Shown one piece after another: positions 22,307 through 31,583 of a stretch of DNA of 64,000 bases. The notes below the pieces were generated by a model. That model searched no databases. It was not told where the DNA came from and worked only from the letters and a program-made list of their open reading frames with translations. This DNA comes from Proteus vulgaris (lineage in GTDB: Bacteria; Pseudomonadota; Gammaproteobacteria; Enterobacterales; Enterobacteriaceae). A program made the translations under genes and the position numbers. Location of the stretch: positions 62,001-126,000 of the forward strand of contig NZ_CP047345.1 of the NCBI RefSeq assembly GCF_011045815.1, read 5' to 3'. The first letter of the stretch is position 1; the number at the start of each line of letters is the position of its first letter.

Positions 22307-25285
22307 ATGCTGAAAGCCCTTAACAAGTTATTTGGTGGGCGAAGTGGAGTGATCGAGACCGCGCCGAGCGCCAGAGTGTTGCCGCTTAAAGACGTGGAAG
22401 ATGAAGAAATCCCTCGATACCCACCTTTTGCCAAGGGCCTGCCAGTGGCCCCACTAGACAAGATACTGGCAACCCAAGCTGAACTGATTGAGAAAGTGCG
22501 GAACTCTCTCGGTTTCACTGTGGACGACTTCAACCGGCTTGTTTTGCCGGTGATCCAGCGGTATGCCGCGTTTGTTCACCTGTTGCCAGCTTCCGAATCA
22601 CACCACCACCGTGGCGCTGGTGGTCTGTTCCGACATGGGCTTGAAGTGGCCTTCTGGGCAGCTCAGGCATCTGAGTCAGTTATCTTTTCCATCGAGGGGA
22701 CGCCTCGGGAACGCCGTGACAATGAGCCGCGTTGGAGACTGGCGAGCTGTTTCTCTGGGCTGCTGCATGATGTGGGTAAACCGCTCTCGGATGTGTCCAT
22801 TACGGACAAAGACGGGTCAATCACATGGAACCCGTATTCGGAGTCACTTCATGACTGGGCACACCGTCACGAAATCGACCGTTACTTTATCCGGTGGCGC
22901 GACAAGCGACACAAAAGACATGAGCAATTCTCGCTGCTGGCGGTGGATCGAATTATTCCGGCTGAGACTCGGGAGTTTCTGTCCAAGTCTGGCCCGTCCA
23001 TCATGGAAGCGATGCTGGAAGCTATCTCAGGAACCAGCGTCAATCAGCCTGTGACCAAGCTGATGCTTCGCGCTGACCAAGAGAGCGTCTCACGGGACCT
23101 TCGCCAGAGTCGTCTCGATGTGGACGAGTTCTCCTATGGTGTGCCCGTCGAGCGTTACGTGTTCGATGCCATCCGCCGCCTGGTTAAAACCGGAAAATGG
23201 AAGGTCAATGAGCCAGGCGCGAAAGTCTGGCACCTCAACCAAGGTGTATTCATTGCCTGGAAACAGCTTGGGGACCTTTATGACTTGATCAGCCACGACA
23301 AGATCCCCGGTATCCCACGAGACCCTGACACACTGGCCGACATTCTCATCGAACGTGGTTTTGCTGTACCAAACACGGTGCAGGAGAAGGGTGAACGTGC
23401 GTACTACCGCTACTGGGAAGTTTTGCCTGAGATGCTCCAGGAGGCGGCGGGTTCGGTGAAGATCTTGATGCTCCGACTCGAATCAAACGACCTGGTGTTT
23501 ACGACTGAGCCTCCTGCGGCTGTTGCTGCGGAAGTTGTTGGTGATGTTGAGGACGCTGAGATTGAGTTCGTTGATCCTGAGGAAGCCGATGACGGTGACG
23601 ACCAAGAGGAAGGTGAAGCAGCTCTGAACGATGACATGTTGGCCGCAGAGCAGGAAGCAGAGAAAGCTCTAGCTGGCCTTGGCTTTGGTGATGCGATGGA
23701 GATGCTGAAAAGCACCTCCGATGCTGTCGAGGAGAAGCCAGAGCAAAAAGATGCGGGACCAACGGAATCATCTAAGCCTGACGCTGGCAAGAAGGGTAAG
23801 CCGCAGAGCAAACCGGGCAAAGCAAAACCGAAGAGTGATACGGAGAAACAACCCCATAAACCAGAGGCAAAAGAGGATCTGTCCCCTCAGGACATTGCCA
23901 AAAACGCACCACCTTTGGCAAACGACAATCCGTTACAAGCACTCAAGGATGTTGGGGGTGGACTGGGGGACATCGACTTCCCGTTTGACGCATTCAACGC
24001 ATCGGCAGAGACAACCAGCACTGACGCAACAAACTCAGAAATCCCAGATGTGGCAATGCCCGGAAAGCAAGAGGAGCAGCCAAAACAGGACTTCGTTCCA
24101 CAAGAACAAAACTCCCTGCAGGGCGATGACTTTCCAATGTTCGGTGGTTCTGATGAACCGCCATCATGGGCGATTGAGCCGCTCCCTATGCTGACTGACG
24201 CACCAGAACAACCAACGCACACGCCAGAAATGCCGCATACGGACAACGTTAATCAGCATGAGAAGGACGCAAAGACCTTGCTCGTTGAGATGTTGTCTGG
24301 ATACGGGGAAGCATCGGCGTTGCTTGAACAAGCGATCATGCCTGTTTTGGAAGGTAAAACGACGCTGGGCGAAGTCCTATGCCTGATGAAGGGGCAAGCC
24401 GTCATTTTGTACCCGGATGGCGCTCGGTCGCTGGGTGCGCCGTCAGAGGTTCTCTCGAAGCTGTCCCACGCCAACGCGATTGTTCCGGACCCGATTATGC
24501 CAGGTCGCAAAGTTCGTGATTTCAGCGGAGTGAAGGCAATTGTACTGGCGGAGCAGCTTTCAGATGCAGTCGTGGCGGCCATTAAGGATGCCGAGGCGTC
24601 AATGGGTGGATACCAGGATGCCTTTGAGCTCGTCTCTCCCCCTGGCTTGGATGCAAGCAAAAATAAGTCTGCACCGAAACAACAAAGCCGAAAAAAGGCG
24701 CAGCAGCAGAAGCCTGAGGTTAATGCCGGTAAAGCCTCGCCTGAACAAAAGGCGAAAGGTAAGGACTCCCAGCCACAGCCGAAGGAGAAGAAGGTCGATG
24801 TTACTTCTCCGGTTGAAGAGCAACAGCGCAAGCCGGTCCAAGAAAAACAGAACGTGGCTCGCCTTCCTAAGCGGGAGGCTCAACCGGTGGCTCCTGAGCC
24901 CAAAGTTGAGCGTGAGAAGGAATTGGGACACGTCGAGGTGCGAGAAAGGGAAGATCCAGAGGTTAGGGAGTTTGAGCCGCCTAAGGCGAAAACAAACCCG
25001 AAAGACATCAACGCGGAAGATTTCTTGCCGTCTGGTGTTACGCCTCAGAAAGCACTCCAGATGCTCAAGGACATGATCCAAAAACGCTCGGGCCGATGGC
25101 TCGTGACACCTGTCCTGGAAGAGGATGGCTGCTTAGTAACCAGTGACAAAGCCTTCGACATGATTGCCGGTGAAAACATCGGCATCAGCAAACACATCCT
25201 CTGCGGGATGCTGAGCCGGGCACAGAGACGCCCTTTGCTCAAGAAACGTCAGGGAAAATTGTATTTAGAGGTAAATGAAACATGA
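22307..25285 (+). CDS. traI: Conjugative relaxase TraI (MOBH family)
   Basis: A 992-residue relaxase that nicks oriT and leads DNA transfer. MOBH relaxases use an HD-hydrolase-like fold: the three-histidine motif SHHHRGAGGLFRHG spans residues 98-111 and the HD signature LLHDVGKP lies at 152-159. The centre (about 410-820) is acidic and Pro/Gln/Lys-rich, a long disordered linker. The last ~90 residues form the compact TraI_2 C-terminal domain (LPSGVTPQKALQMLKDMIQK onward). traD starts within the last codons. Length matches the IncA/C TraI rather than the ~716-residue SXT form. Confidence 0.93.
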   Translation: MLKALNKLFGGRSGVIETAPSARVLPLKDVEDEEIPRYPPFAKGLPVAPLDKILATQAELIEKVRNSLGFTVDDFNRLVLPVIQRYAAFVHLLPASESHHHRGAGGLFRHGLEVAFWAAQASESVIFSIEGTPRERRDNEPRWRLASCFSGLLHDVGKPLSDVSITDKDGSITWNPYSESLHDWAHRHEIDRYFIRWRDKRHKRHEQFSLLAVDRIIPAETREFLSKSGPSIMEAMLEAISGTSVNQPVTKLMLRADQESVSRDLRQSRLDVDEFSYGVPVERYVFDAIRRLVKTGKWKVNEPGAKVWHLNQGVFIAWKQLGDLYDLISHDKIPGIPRDPDTLADILIERGFAVPNTVQEKGERAYYRYWEVLPEMLQEAAGSVKILMLRLESNDLVFTTEPPAAVAAEVVGDVEDAEIEFVDPEEADDGDDQEEGEAALNDDMLAAEQEAEKALAGLGFGDAMEMLKSTSDAVEEKPEQKDAGPTESSKPDAGKKGKPQSKPGKAKPKSDTEKQPHKPEAKEDLSPQDIAKNAPPLANDNPLQALKDVGGGLGDIDFPFDAFNASAETTSTDATNSEIPDVAMPGKQEEQPKQDFVPQEQNSLQGDDFPMFGGSDEPPSWAIEPLPMLTDAPEQPTHTPEMPHTDNVNQHEKDAKTLLVEMLSGYGEASALLEQAIMPVLEGKTTLGEVLCLMKGQAVILYPDGARSLGAPSEVLSKLSHANAIVPDPIMPGRKVRDFSGVKAIVLAEQLSDAVVAAIKDAEASMGGYQDAFELVSPPGLDASKNKSAPKQQSRKKAQQQKPEVNAGKASPEQKAKGKDSQPQPKEKKVDVTSPVEEQQRKPVQEKQNVARLPKREAQPVAPEPKVEREKELGHVEVREREDPEVREFEPPKAKTNPKDINAEDFLPSGVTPQKALQMLKDMIQKRSGRWLVTPVLEEDGCLVTSDKAFDMIAGENIGISKHILCGMLSRAQRRPLLKKRQGKLYLEVNET

Positions 25286-27147
25286 CAATGAGTTATGACC
25301 CGCTCGCCTACGAGATGCCGTGGCGGCCCAACTATGAAAAAAATGCTGTAGCAGGCTGGCTTGCCGCCTCCGGCGCGGCTTTGGCCGTAGAGCAAGTCAG
25401 CACGATGCCGCCGGAGCCATTCTATTGGATGACGGGGATCTGTGGCGTGATGGCGATGGCTCGTTTGCCCAAGGCTATCAAACTTCACCTGCTCCAAAAG
25501 CATTTGAAGGGGCGTGATCTGGAGTTTATTTCCATTGCGGAGCTCCAAAAGTACATCAAGGACACGCCGGACGATATGTGGCTTGGTAGTGGGTTCCTGT
25601 GGGAAAACCGCCATGCCCAGCGCGTGTTTGAGATCCTGAAACGCGACTGGACTTCCATCGTAGGGAGAGAGTCCACGGTCAAAAAGGTTGTCCGGAAGAT
25701 ACAGGGTAAGAAAAAGGAGCTGCCAATCGGCCAGCCCTGGATTCACGGGGTAGAGCCCAAAGAAGAGAAGCTGATGCAGCCACTCAAGCACACTGAGGGG
25801 CATTCGCTGATCGTTGGGACCACCGGCTCGGGCAAGACCCGTATGTTCGACATCCTGATTTCACAGGCCATTCTGCGTGGGGAAGCCGTGATCATCATAG
25901 ACCCGAAAGGGGATAAGGAGATGCGGGACAATGCCCGACGTGCCTGTGAAGCTATGGGGCAGCCGGAAAGATTCGTCTCATTTCATCCAGCATTCCCGGA
26001 AGAGTCGGTGCGTATCGACCCTCTGCGTAACTTCACCCGCGTGACTGAAATCGCAAGTCGTTTGGCAGCGTTGATCCCGTCCGAAGCAGGGGCCGACCCG
26101 TTCAAATCATTTGGATGGCAGGCACTGAACAACATCGCTCAGGGCTTGGTCATCACTCATGATCGTCCCAACCTGACAAAGCTCCGCCGATTCCTTGAAG
26201 GTGGCGCTGCTGGCTTGGTCATCAAGGCCGTTCAGGCTTACTCAGAGCGAGTTATGCCCGACTGGGAGGCAGAAGCAGCGGCTTACTTGGAAAAAGCCAA
26301 AAACGGTTCGCGTGAGAAGATCGCTTTCGCGTTGATGAAGTTCTACTACGACATCATCCAACCTGAGCACCCGAACTCTGACCTGGAAGGCTTGCTGTCG
26401 ATGTTCCAGCACGACCAAACCCACTTCTCCAAGATGGTGGCGAACCTCCTGCCGATCATGAATATGCTGACGTCCGGGGAGCTAGGCCCTCTGCTGTCTC
26501 CAGACTCATCTGATCTGAGCGACGAACGCCAGATCACCGATTCCGCAAAAATCATCAACAACGCTCAAGTTGCTTATCTGGGGCTCGACTCCCTGACCGA
26601 CAACATGGTTGGTAGTGCTATGGGGTCCATCTTCCTGTCAGACCTGACAGCGGTTGCCGGTGACAGATACAACTACGGCGTCAACAACAGACCCGTAAAT
26701 ATCTTTGTTGATGAGGCTGCCGAGGTGATCAACGACCCGTTCATCCAGCTCCTGAACAAAGGTCGCGGTGCGAAACTTCGTCTTTTCGTTGCAACTCAGA
26801 CTTTTGCTGACTTCGCAGCTCGACTGGGTAGCAAAGACAAAGCGCTCCAGGTGTTGGGGAACATCAACAACACGTTTGCTCTGCGTATCGTCGATGGTGA
26901 AACCCAGGAGTATATCGCGGATAACCTGCCGAAGACCCGGCTCAAGTACGTCATGCGGACTCAAGGCCAGAACTCGGATGGCAAGGAGCCCATTATGCAC
27001 GGAGGCAACCAAGGCGAGCGTTTGATGGAGGAGGAAGCTGATCTGTTCCCAGCCCAGTTATTGGGAATGCTTCCGAACCTGGAATACATAGCCAAAATTT
27101 CAGGCGGAACAATCGTAAAAGGCCGTCTGCCCATATTGACCCAGTAA
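25282..27147 (+). CDS. traD: Type IV coupling protein TraD
   Basis: A 621-residue VirD4/TraD-family inner-membrane ATPase that delivers the relaxosome to the type IV channel. Hydrophobic segments lie near residues 20-60. Walker A is GTTGSGKTR at about residues 179-187, and Walker B is VNIFVDEAAEV near residue 475. ATG 25282 overlaps the traI stop, and a second ATG two codons later is also possible. It is the second gene of the traI operon. Confidence 0.93.
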   Translation: MTMSYDPLAYEMPWRPNYEKNAVAGWLAASGAALAVEQVSTMPPEPFYWMTGICGVMAMARLPKAIKLHLLQKHLKGRDLEFISIAELQKYIKDTPDDMWLGSGFLWENRHAQRVFEILKRDWTSIVGRESTVKKVVRKIQGKKKELPIGQPWIHGVEPKEEKLMQPLKHTEGHSLIVGTTGSGKTRMFDILISQAILRGEAVIIIDPKGDKEMRDNARRACEAMGQPERFVSFHPAFPEESVRIDPLRNFTRVTEIASRLAALIPSEAGADPFKSFGWQALNNIAQGLVITHDRPNLTKLRRFLEGGAAGLVIKAVQAYSERVMPDWEAEAAAYLEKAKNGSREKIAFALMKFYYDIIQPEHPNSDLEGLLSMFQHDQTHFSKMVANLLPIMNMLTSGELGPLLSPDSSDLSDERQITDSAKIINNAQVAYLGLDSLTDNMVGSAMGSIFLSDLTAVAGDRYNYGVNNRPVNIFVDEAAEVINDPFIQLLNKGRGAKLRLFVATQTFADFAARLGSKDKALQVLGNINNTFALRIVDGETQEYIADNLPKTRLKYVMRTQGQNSDGKEPIMHGGNQGERLMEEEADLFPAQLLGMLPNLEYIAKISGGTIVKGRLPILTQ

Positions 27148-27196
27148 GAGCAGAGCTATGTGTGACAAGAAGTATAGAGATTACGAGGTAGCCATC

Positions 27197-27742
27197 ATGG
27201 TCGATGTGAACCCTTTCGACAGGGTTATGAATGAATTGAAAAGTCGTGGCCGCAAGAACGCTCACATCCTGAGCATCCTCCAATTCGACTGGCCTGCATC
27301 GGAGGCCATCATCGAGAAGCTGAGCTGCTACATCACAGACGGGATTAAGGCTAATCAGGAGCCTGTGATTTACCCGATCATTGAAGAAGCTCTGCATCGC
27401 TACAGCCAGCTCGTGTTTCATGAGCAGAGAGAGAAATATGAAGACCCGGCCAGAATTGGGGCATTTCTGGAAACCCTGATCACCGAAACCTGCCGGGCGT
27501 TGGAAGTGCAAATTGTCGATAGTGGCGGTGATTCATGGTCTGTCGATTCAGGAGAGTCGTTCTCACTGTGGCTTTCTTCCCATCCAGGAGAACTATCCAT
27601 TAACCCGCAGCCCCATGAGGATGAGACCTCTTTGCGTGGCTTGCTGTATGAGCTCATCACCTGTGAGAGCGTGAAAACTGTTTTAAGGAGAACCGACTAT
27701 GAAGAAGCCGTGGTTGCTGGTCGCATGGCTGCTGGTTATTGA
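27197..27742 (+). CDS. Hypothetical protein between traD and traJ, 181 residues
   Basis: ATG 27197 (MVDVNPFDRVMNELKSRG) has GAGGT 8 nt upstream. An ATG at 27158 in the same frame is an alternative with a weak ribosome site. The protein is soluble and helical, with no transmembrane segment or known motif. Conserved position in IncA/C/SXT transfer regions suggests a transfer-related role, but I cannot name it. It overlaps traJ by 44 bp. Confidence 0.55.
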   Translation: MVDVNPFDRVMNELKSRGRKNAHILSILQFDWPASEAIIEKLSCYITDGIKANQEPVIYPIIEEALHRYSQLVFHEQREKYEDPARIGAFLETLITETCRALEVQIVDSGGDSWSVDSGESFSLWLSSHPGELSINPQPHEDETSLRGLLYELITCESVKTVLRRTDYEEAVVAGRMAAGY

Positions 27743-28328
27743 GTTGCTGGCAATATTGCTGCTGATCCCTGGCGACTGGACAGACAGAGCCATCAAAAGG
27801 GAATCCGTGCTGGTGGAACAGAGTCTTGGTGTCGAAGCAAGAGACTGGATACAGAACAAAGCATCTACCTGGTTCAGGTCGAGCGTTATTGATTCAGGCT
27901 TCTATGAGGGGATGTACCAAACGCTGATCCCATCAGAAGAGGAGCGCCAGAAGTCCAAGGGGATGCAGGATATGGGCAAGGGCTGGTTTGTGTGGGTCAA
28001 AGGCCGCATGGAAGCCTTTGTCAACGTCATTTACCAGTTCTACACACGGTTGGCGCTGTTAGCCGCGTGGGCTCCCTATATGCTGATCCTGTTCGTACCT
28101 GCGGTATATGACGGGATGATGACATGGCGAATTAAGCGGACCAACTTCGATTATGCGAGTCCGGTTCTCCATCGTTATAGCGTTCGCGGAACGATGTACC
28201 TGATGGCCGGATTGTTCATCGCGTTCTTCATCCCCATAGCGCTCGATCCGGTTGTCATCCCGATGACAATGATGACGTGCTGTGTCCTGGTTGGCCTGAC
28301 GTTCGGCAACCTCCAGAAACGGGTATAG
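27699..28328 (+). CDS. traJ: Conjugation protein TraJ (DUF4400)
   Basis: A 209-residue membrane protein with a strong AAGGAG ribosome site. It has an N-terminal hydrophobic helix (WLLVAWLLVIELLAILLLIP) and three more in the C-terminal half. This topology and the order after traI-traD match the DUF4400 protein called TraJ in IncA/C and SXT/R391 elements; it is unrelated to the F-plasmid regulator TraJ. It probably assists the coupling protein at the inner membrane. Confidence 0.75.
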   Translation: MKKPWLLVAWLLVIELLAILLLIPGDWTDRAIKRESVLVEQSLGVEARDWIQNKASTWFRSSVIDSGFYEGMYQTLIPSEEERQKSKGMQDMGKGWFVWVKGRMEAFVNVIYQFYTRLALLAAWAPYMLILFVPAVYDGMMTWRIKRTNFDYASPVLHRYSVRGTMYLMAGLFIAFFIPIALDPVVIPMTMMTCCVLVGLTFGNLQKRV

Positions 28329-28337
28329 GGAGGGAGG

Positions 28338-28784
28338 ATGAGCTACTCCGTTATAAATCAAGATGGGGTGCATCTGTGCGACATCCCATTGAACGTCTAC
28401 CAGGTGATACGTCGCCAATCCTTGTCTGCGTTGTGGCTTTACTGGGCGCAGAGCTTGAATTTGGTGAAGGTGCTCATTGCTTGCGTCGGAAAGATGATCT
28501 TTGTGATGCCGGTAATGTGGTTCTGGGTGCTGGTGGTGTGCCGCTTGGTTGAACCAGAACGTATCTCAGACGTGCCAGGACTTATCTCTCCGGACGTGAT
28601 CGGGTGGGCCGCTGGTGCGGCCATCACCCTCATTATCTATTCCGTTTTTACACGCCCAGCTTTGTACGGATACCACAACTTTTTCAAGCAGCATATTTGC
28701 TCAAGAGTAAAGCAAGTAACGCCGGAACTCAGAACAGTCACTGGGCCACTGTTCTTTTACCGAAACGAAATTGGAACGATATAG
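28338..28784 (+). CDS. Membrane protein, 148 residues
   Basis: Starts MSYSVINQDGVHLCDIPLNV after GGGAGGGAGG. Two to three hydrophobic segments are visible (MIFVMPVMWFWVLVVCRLV and VIGWAAGAAITLIIYSVF). No family recognised. Last gene of the traI-traD-traJ run, 9 bp before the exported protein gene. Confidence 0.55.
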   Translation: MSYSVINQDGVHLCDIPLNVYQVIRRQSLSALWLYWAQSLNLVKVLIACVGKMIFVMPVMWFWVLVVCRLVEPERISDVPGLISPDVIGWAAGAAITLIIYSVFTRPALYGYHNFFKQHICSRVKQVTPELRTVTGPLFFYRNEIGTI

Positions 28785-28793
28785 AGAGGAACC

Positions 28794-29171
28794 ATGAAAG
28801 TAACCAATAAACTCAAACTGCTGGCACTGGGGCTGTGTATGGCCGGTACTGCCATCGCGGCTCCTGATGTGCTCAATGACGACGCAAAGCTCAAGAACCT
28901 TGAGAAGGTGTGTCCCGACTGTAAGATGGTGGCAAAAGATGTACTCAATCTGCGGGTTGAAAACTGCCAGCTCAAAGACACTTCCAGTGCAATGATGATT
29001 GGCACCATGCAAAATGACCCTATGTTTTCGTTTATGCTGGCAGTACACACAGCGGCAGGCTCGGAGGCATACAAAACGGTAGTTGGTGCCGCTGGCAACC
29101 ATGTTGACTGTGAAAACCCGTTGAACTGGATCAAGCTGACCCAGCAAGCGATTAAAGGAGGCAAAGTCTAA
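28794..29171 (+). CDS. Periplasmic protein, 125 residues
   Basis: An N-terminal signal peptide is clear (KLLALGLCMAGTAIAAPD, cleavage after AIA). The mature ~100 residues hold four cysteines (VCPDC, ENC, VDC) that could form disulfides, consistent with the plasmid encoding its own DsbC. It overlaps the next start (TAATG). No family recognised, probably accessory to transfer or exclusion. Confidence 0.6.
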   Translation: MKVTNKLKLLALGLCMAGTAIAAPDVLNDDAKLKNLEKVCPDCKMVAKDVLNLRVENCQLKDTSSAMMIGTMQNDPMFSFMLAVHTAAGSEAYKTVVGAAGNHVDCENPLNWIKLTQQAIKGGKV

Positions 29172-29833
29172 TGCGTAAGAGAGATTTCTTTTTTGGAGAG
29201 GTGTATGAGGGGGGTGCAGGAGCCACTCTACGACTGAGTGATATGGAACCATTGGCAAGAAAAGTGTCGGCAGAGTTCTTCACTGCACAACTGAACCGTA
29301 TGCTGAAAGAGCATGACGGTCAGTTGACGCTCAGCGATGGAACGTCGTACCCCAGCTTTTGGAGCTTCATCGACAAGGTTGTTCCAGAGCAGGTTGGTTT
29401 CGTGGAGATCTACGCTCGGCAGGATGTTAACGATAATGTTGAAGCGACACTGGCGTGTGACATCGTTTTGGTAAATGGTGTGATCACCGTTAAACCTCAC
29501 TGGTGTGCTTACAAAGACATCAGGGCTGACGAAGTGATTTCCACCTTACTGGTGCCTTTGCATTTGAAGGCTCTCCAGGGTAAGGCTTACATTCGCTGGG
29601 ATGATGGTGAAACCGAACCTCTGTTACAAAACGACGACTATCAGGCTGAACTTGAAAATGTGTTTAGTGTTTCCAAGTACCCATCAGCCATGAGCTGGGG
29701 CGATACAGCAGACCAGAAGGTTAAGCAGTACAAGATGGACCTTGAGTGCGCCACAGATGTTGGTTGTCGAGGTGTCTCATCAGAGCAAGCATGGGATGCT
29801 TATCGAGAACTCCGTTACAATAGAACAGTGTGA
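29171..29833 (+). CDS. Hypothetical protein, 220 residues
   Basis: ATG 29171 overlaps the previous stop, with AAAGGAGG upstream. A soluble cytoplasmic protein beginning MRKRDFFFGEVYEGGAGATL, without signal or membrane segments. No domain recognised. Followed by a hairpin and a 20-bp parS-like palindrome, which close this transcription unit. Confidence 0.5.
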   Translation: MRKRDFFFGEVYEGGAGATLRLSDMEPLARKVSAEFFTAQLNRMLKEHDGQLTLSDGTSYPSFWSFIDKVVPEQVGFVEIYARQDVNDNVEATLACDIVLVNGVITVKPHWCAYKDIRADEVISTLLVPLHLKALQGKAYIRWDDGETEPLLQNDDYQAELENVFSVSKYPSAMSWGDTADQKVKQYKMDLECATDVGCRGVSSEQAWDAYRELRYNRTV

Positions 29834-29836
29834 AAC

Positions 29837-29855
29837 AAGCGGCCATTGGCCGCTT
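29837..29855 (+). terminator. Hairpin after the 29171 gene
   Basis: AAGCGGCC (29837-29844) with GGCCGCTT (29848-29855) and a 3-nt loop. The T run is short, so termination may be weak or bidirectional. Confidence 0.5.
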
Positions 29856-29857
29856 TG

Positions 29858-29877
29858 AACTTTCACATGTGAAAGTT
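29858..29877. promoter_or_regulatory. parS-like palindrome, copy 3 (20 bp)
   Basis: The longest copy: AAC + TTTCACATGTGAAA + GTT, a perfect 20-bp palindrome directly after a terminator hairpin and 47 bp before an AcaCD-like box. Its isolation between transcription units suits a centromere-like or regulator site. Confidence 0.5.
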
Positions 29878-29924
29878 TTTCGCCTCCCGCTCTTATCATC
29901 TCCTCGAATAAACCTCCATAAAGT

Positions 29925-29937
29925 GCCCAAAATGGGC
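29925..29937 (+). promoter_or_regulatory. AcaCD-box-like site 3
   Basis: GCCCAAAATGGGC followed by CGTAACAGC, 76 bp upstream of the 47-residue membrane protein gene at 30014. It shows the extended form of the motif with an ACAG a few bases downstream, shared with sites at 40560 and 52220. Confidence 0.6.
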
Positions 29938-30013
29938 CGTAACAGCACTGTTCCTAGATTGATCAATTAAGAGACGATTACTCCGTGATGACGACAAGTT
30001 ATTTGGAGGGTCT

Positions 30014-30157
30014 ATGTCCGCACAAGCTCACGTCAGAGAAAGCGAAAGCTCATCTGGTTCATTCATCTCCTGGCAGTTCCTTGTCTGGCAGGTGATGTTC
30101 GTTATAGGTGTTGTTGCAGGGATGAACCTGGAACACGCATTCAATTTTCTAGGTTAA
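30014..30157 (+). CDS. Small single-span membrane protein, 47 residues
   Basis: The frame MSAQAHVRESESSSGSFISW continues with FLVWQVMFVIGVVAGMNLEH and ends AFNFLG. A charged N-terminus followed by one ~20-residue hydrophobic helix. The ribosome site TTGGAGGG is well spaced. The stop TAA overlaps the next in-frame ATG (TAATG), indicating coupling. The function is unknown, perhaps a small subunit of the transfer apparatus or entry exclusion. Confidence 0.6.
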   Translation: MSAQAHVRESESSSGSFISWQFLVWQVMFVIGVVAGMNLEHAFNFLG

Positions 30158-30168
30158 TGGGAGGAAGT

Positions 30169-30534
30169 GTGAACCTTAATAAACAATTTTTCTGGTTTTT
30201 GATGAACGCGGTGCTGATGTGCATCTTCATCGTTCCAGTGGCCGTCGCGTTTTGGCTGTCTGCTTTTGCGGCAGGTTTTGACTGGAGTCAGTGGGTTAAG
30301 TTGGCTGCTGATACGGCCAACAGAGCTGCAAGTGACCCGGCCAAGGCTCTGGGCACGGTTCAGACCTACTGGGGCATTCTCAGCTTCTTCCTGCTGGCGG
30401 CGTACAGTCTGATGTTCAAGTTTAAAGCCAATGCTAACAAGGAAGTGAAAACTCTGGGGGTGGCCCGACCAGCCAATGAAGTTAGCGTTGCGGCTTCGGA
30501 AAAACATTCGGAAGCGGTTCCTCAAAATCAATAA
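30169..30534 (+). CDS. Membrane protein, 121 residues
   Basis: GTG 30169 (VNLNKQFFWFLMNAVLM) is preferred because GGGAGG lies just upstream; an in-frame ATG at 30157 overlaps the previous stop but lacks a ribosome site. Two transmembrane helices (MCIFIVPVAVAFWLSAFAAG and TYWGILSFFLLAAYSLMF) flank a short loop, and the C-terminal tail is charged. Followed by a strong terminator. The function is unknown. Confidence 0.55.
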   Translation: MNLNKQFFWFLMNAVLMCIFIVPVAVAFWLSAFAAGFDWSQWVKLAADTANRAASDPAKALGTVQTYWGILSFFLLAAYSLMFKFKANANKEVKTLGVARPANEVSVAASEKHSEAVPQNQ

Positions 30535-30550
30535 CCGATCCAGTAAACGC

Positions 30551-30578
30551 AAAAAAGGCGGCTTAGGCCGCCTTTTTT
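30551..30578. terminator. Bidirectional rho-independent terminator
   Basis: Twelve-base stem AAAAAAGGCGGC (30551-30562) with GCCGCCTTTTTT (30567-30578) and a TTAG loop. A very strong terminator isolating the small membrane protein unit from the traL operon. Confidence 0.85.
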
Positions 30579-30595
30579 TATTTGTCGCTGGAAGT

Positions 30596-30608
30596 GCCCG
30601 AAAAGGGC
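30596..30608 (+). promoter_or_regulatory. AcaCD-box-like site 4 (traL operon)
   Basis: GCCCGAAAAGGGC, 70 bp upstream of the traL start and right after the terminator. It should drive traL-E-K-B-V-A. Confidence 0.6.
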
Positions 30609-30678
30609 GCGAAGCCGTGGCAGAAAATCAGTGACCCTGAATGAGAATACAGGCCACTAGGAAAAGAAGAGGGTTGCT

Positions 30679-30960
30679 ATGAAGCCTGTAAAGATACCGC
30701 GCCGGGTCGATGAGCCCCCGCATCTGCTGTTGTGGAGCGCAGATGAGTTGGCCCCGATGCTTTTGGGGCTAACGATAGGGGTCATCATCGGTAAGGCCCT
30801 GATCTGCTTTCTGGGGGGGTTACTTGTAACCAACCTTTATCGCCGATTCAGGGATAACCATCCGGATGGATACCTGCTCCACATGATCTACTGGGCCGGG
30901 TTCATCATGACCAAGGCCAAATCTCTCAAGAATCCGTTTGTCCGGAGGTATTTGCCTTGA
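30679..30960 (+). CDS. traL: Type IV pilus assembly protein TraL
   Basis: A 93-residue inner-membrane protein of F-type conjugation systems. The N-terminus IPRRVDEPPHLLLWSADELAP is the family signature, followed by a hydrophobic region (MLLGLTIGVIIGKALICFLGG). First gene of the traL-E-K-B-V-A operon. Required for pilus assembly in related systems. Confidence 0.9.
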   Translation: MKPVKIPRRVDEPPHLLLWSADELAPMLLGLTIGVIIGKALICFLGGLLVTNLYRRFRDNHPDGYLLHMIYWAGFIMTKAKSLKNPFVRRYLP

Positions 30961-31583
30961 ACCTGAAAAAGTATCTCAAGACCTGGGAAGGGACCCAAAC
31001 AGAAAATAAGTGGGGACGAATCTTCCAGGGTGGTCTTATTGCTATCGTTTTCCTGCTGGTGGTCCAAGTATTCAGCAAGGAAACCATCGTCACTATCCAG
31101 CCTTTCACGCTCACGGAAGAAGCCTGGGTGACGAAAAATAACGCCTCTCAGTCCTATAAAGAGGCTTGGGGTTTCGCTTTTGCTCAGCTCCTTGGCAATG
31201 TGACGCCAGGAACCGTTGACTTTGTGAAAGAACGGATCACCCCGCTTCTCTCCCCGAGCATCTATCAGGACGTGATTGATGCCATCGAAATTCAAGCTCA
31301 ACAGATCAAGAACGACCGCGTAACCATGCGGTTTGAGCCGCGTTTTGTTGAGTACGAGCCCAAGAGCGACAAGGTGTTTGTCTACGGATATTCCTACGTC
31401 AAAGGGGCTTCTTCTAACGAAGAGCGTAGCGAACGCTCCTACGAGTTCGCCATCAAGATTTCAAACTACGCGCCCGTGCTGGACTACATCGACACCTATG
31501 TAGGAAAGCCACGCACCAAAACTGTTTTGGAGCAACTCCAGCGCAAAGAAGAAAACCGGAGAAAGCATGAAGAACAACGCTAA
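30957..31583 (+). CDS. traE: Pilus assembly protein TraE
   Basis: A 208-residue VirB8-like inner-membrane protein. One transmembrane helix near the N-terminus (GLIAIVFLLVVQVF) is followed by a periplasmic domain. The start is TTG at 30957, overlapping the traL stop (TTGA), with GGAGG upstream; no in-frame ATG or GTG lies nearby. The C-terminus overlaps the traK start. Confidence 0.88.
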   Translation: MNLKKYLKTWEGTQTENKWGRIFQGGLIAIVFLLVVQVFSKETIVTIQPFTLTEEAWVTKNNASQSYKEAWGFAFAQLLGNVTPGTVDFVKERITPLLSPSIYQDVIDAIEIQAQQIKNDRVTMRFEPRFVEYEPKSDKVFVYGYSYVKGASSNEERSERSYEFAIKISNYAPVLDYIDTYVGKPRTKTVLEQLQRKEENRRKHEEQR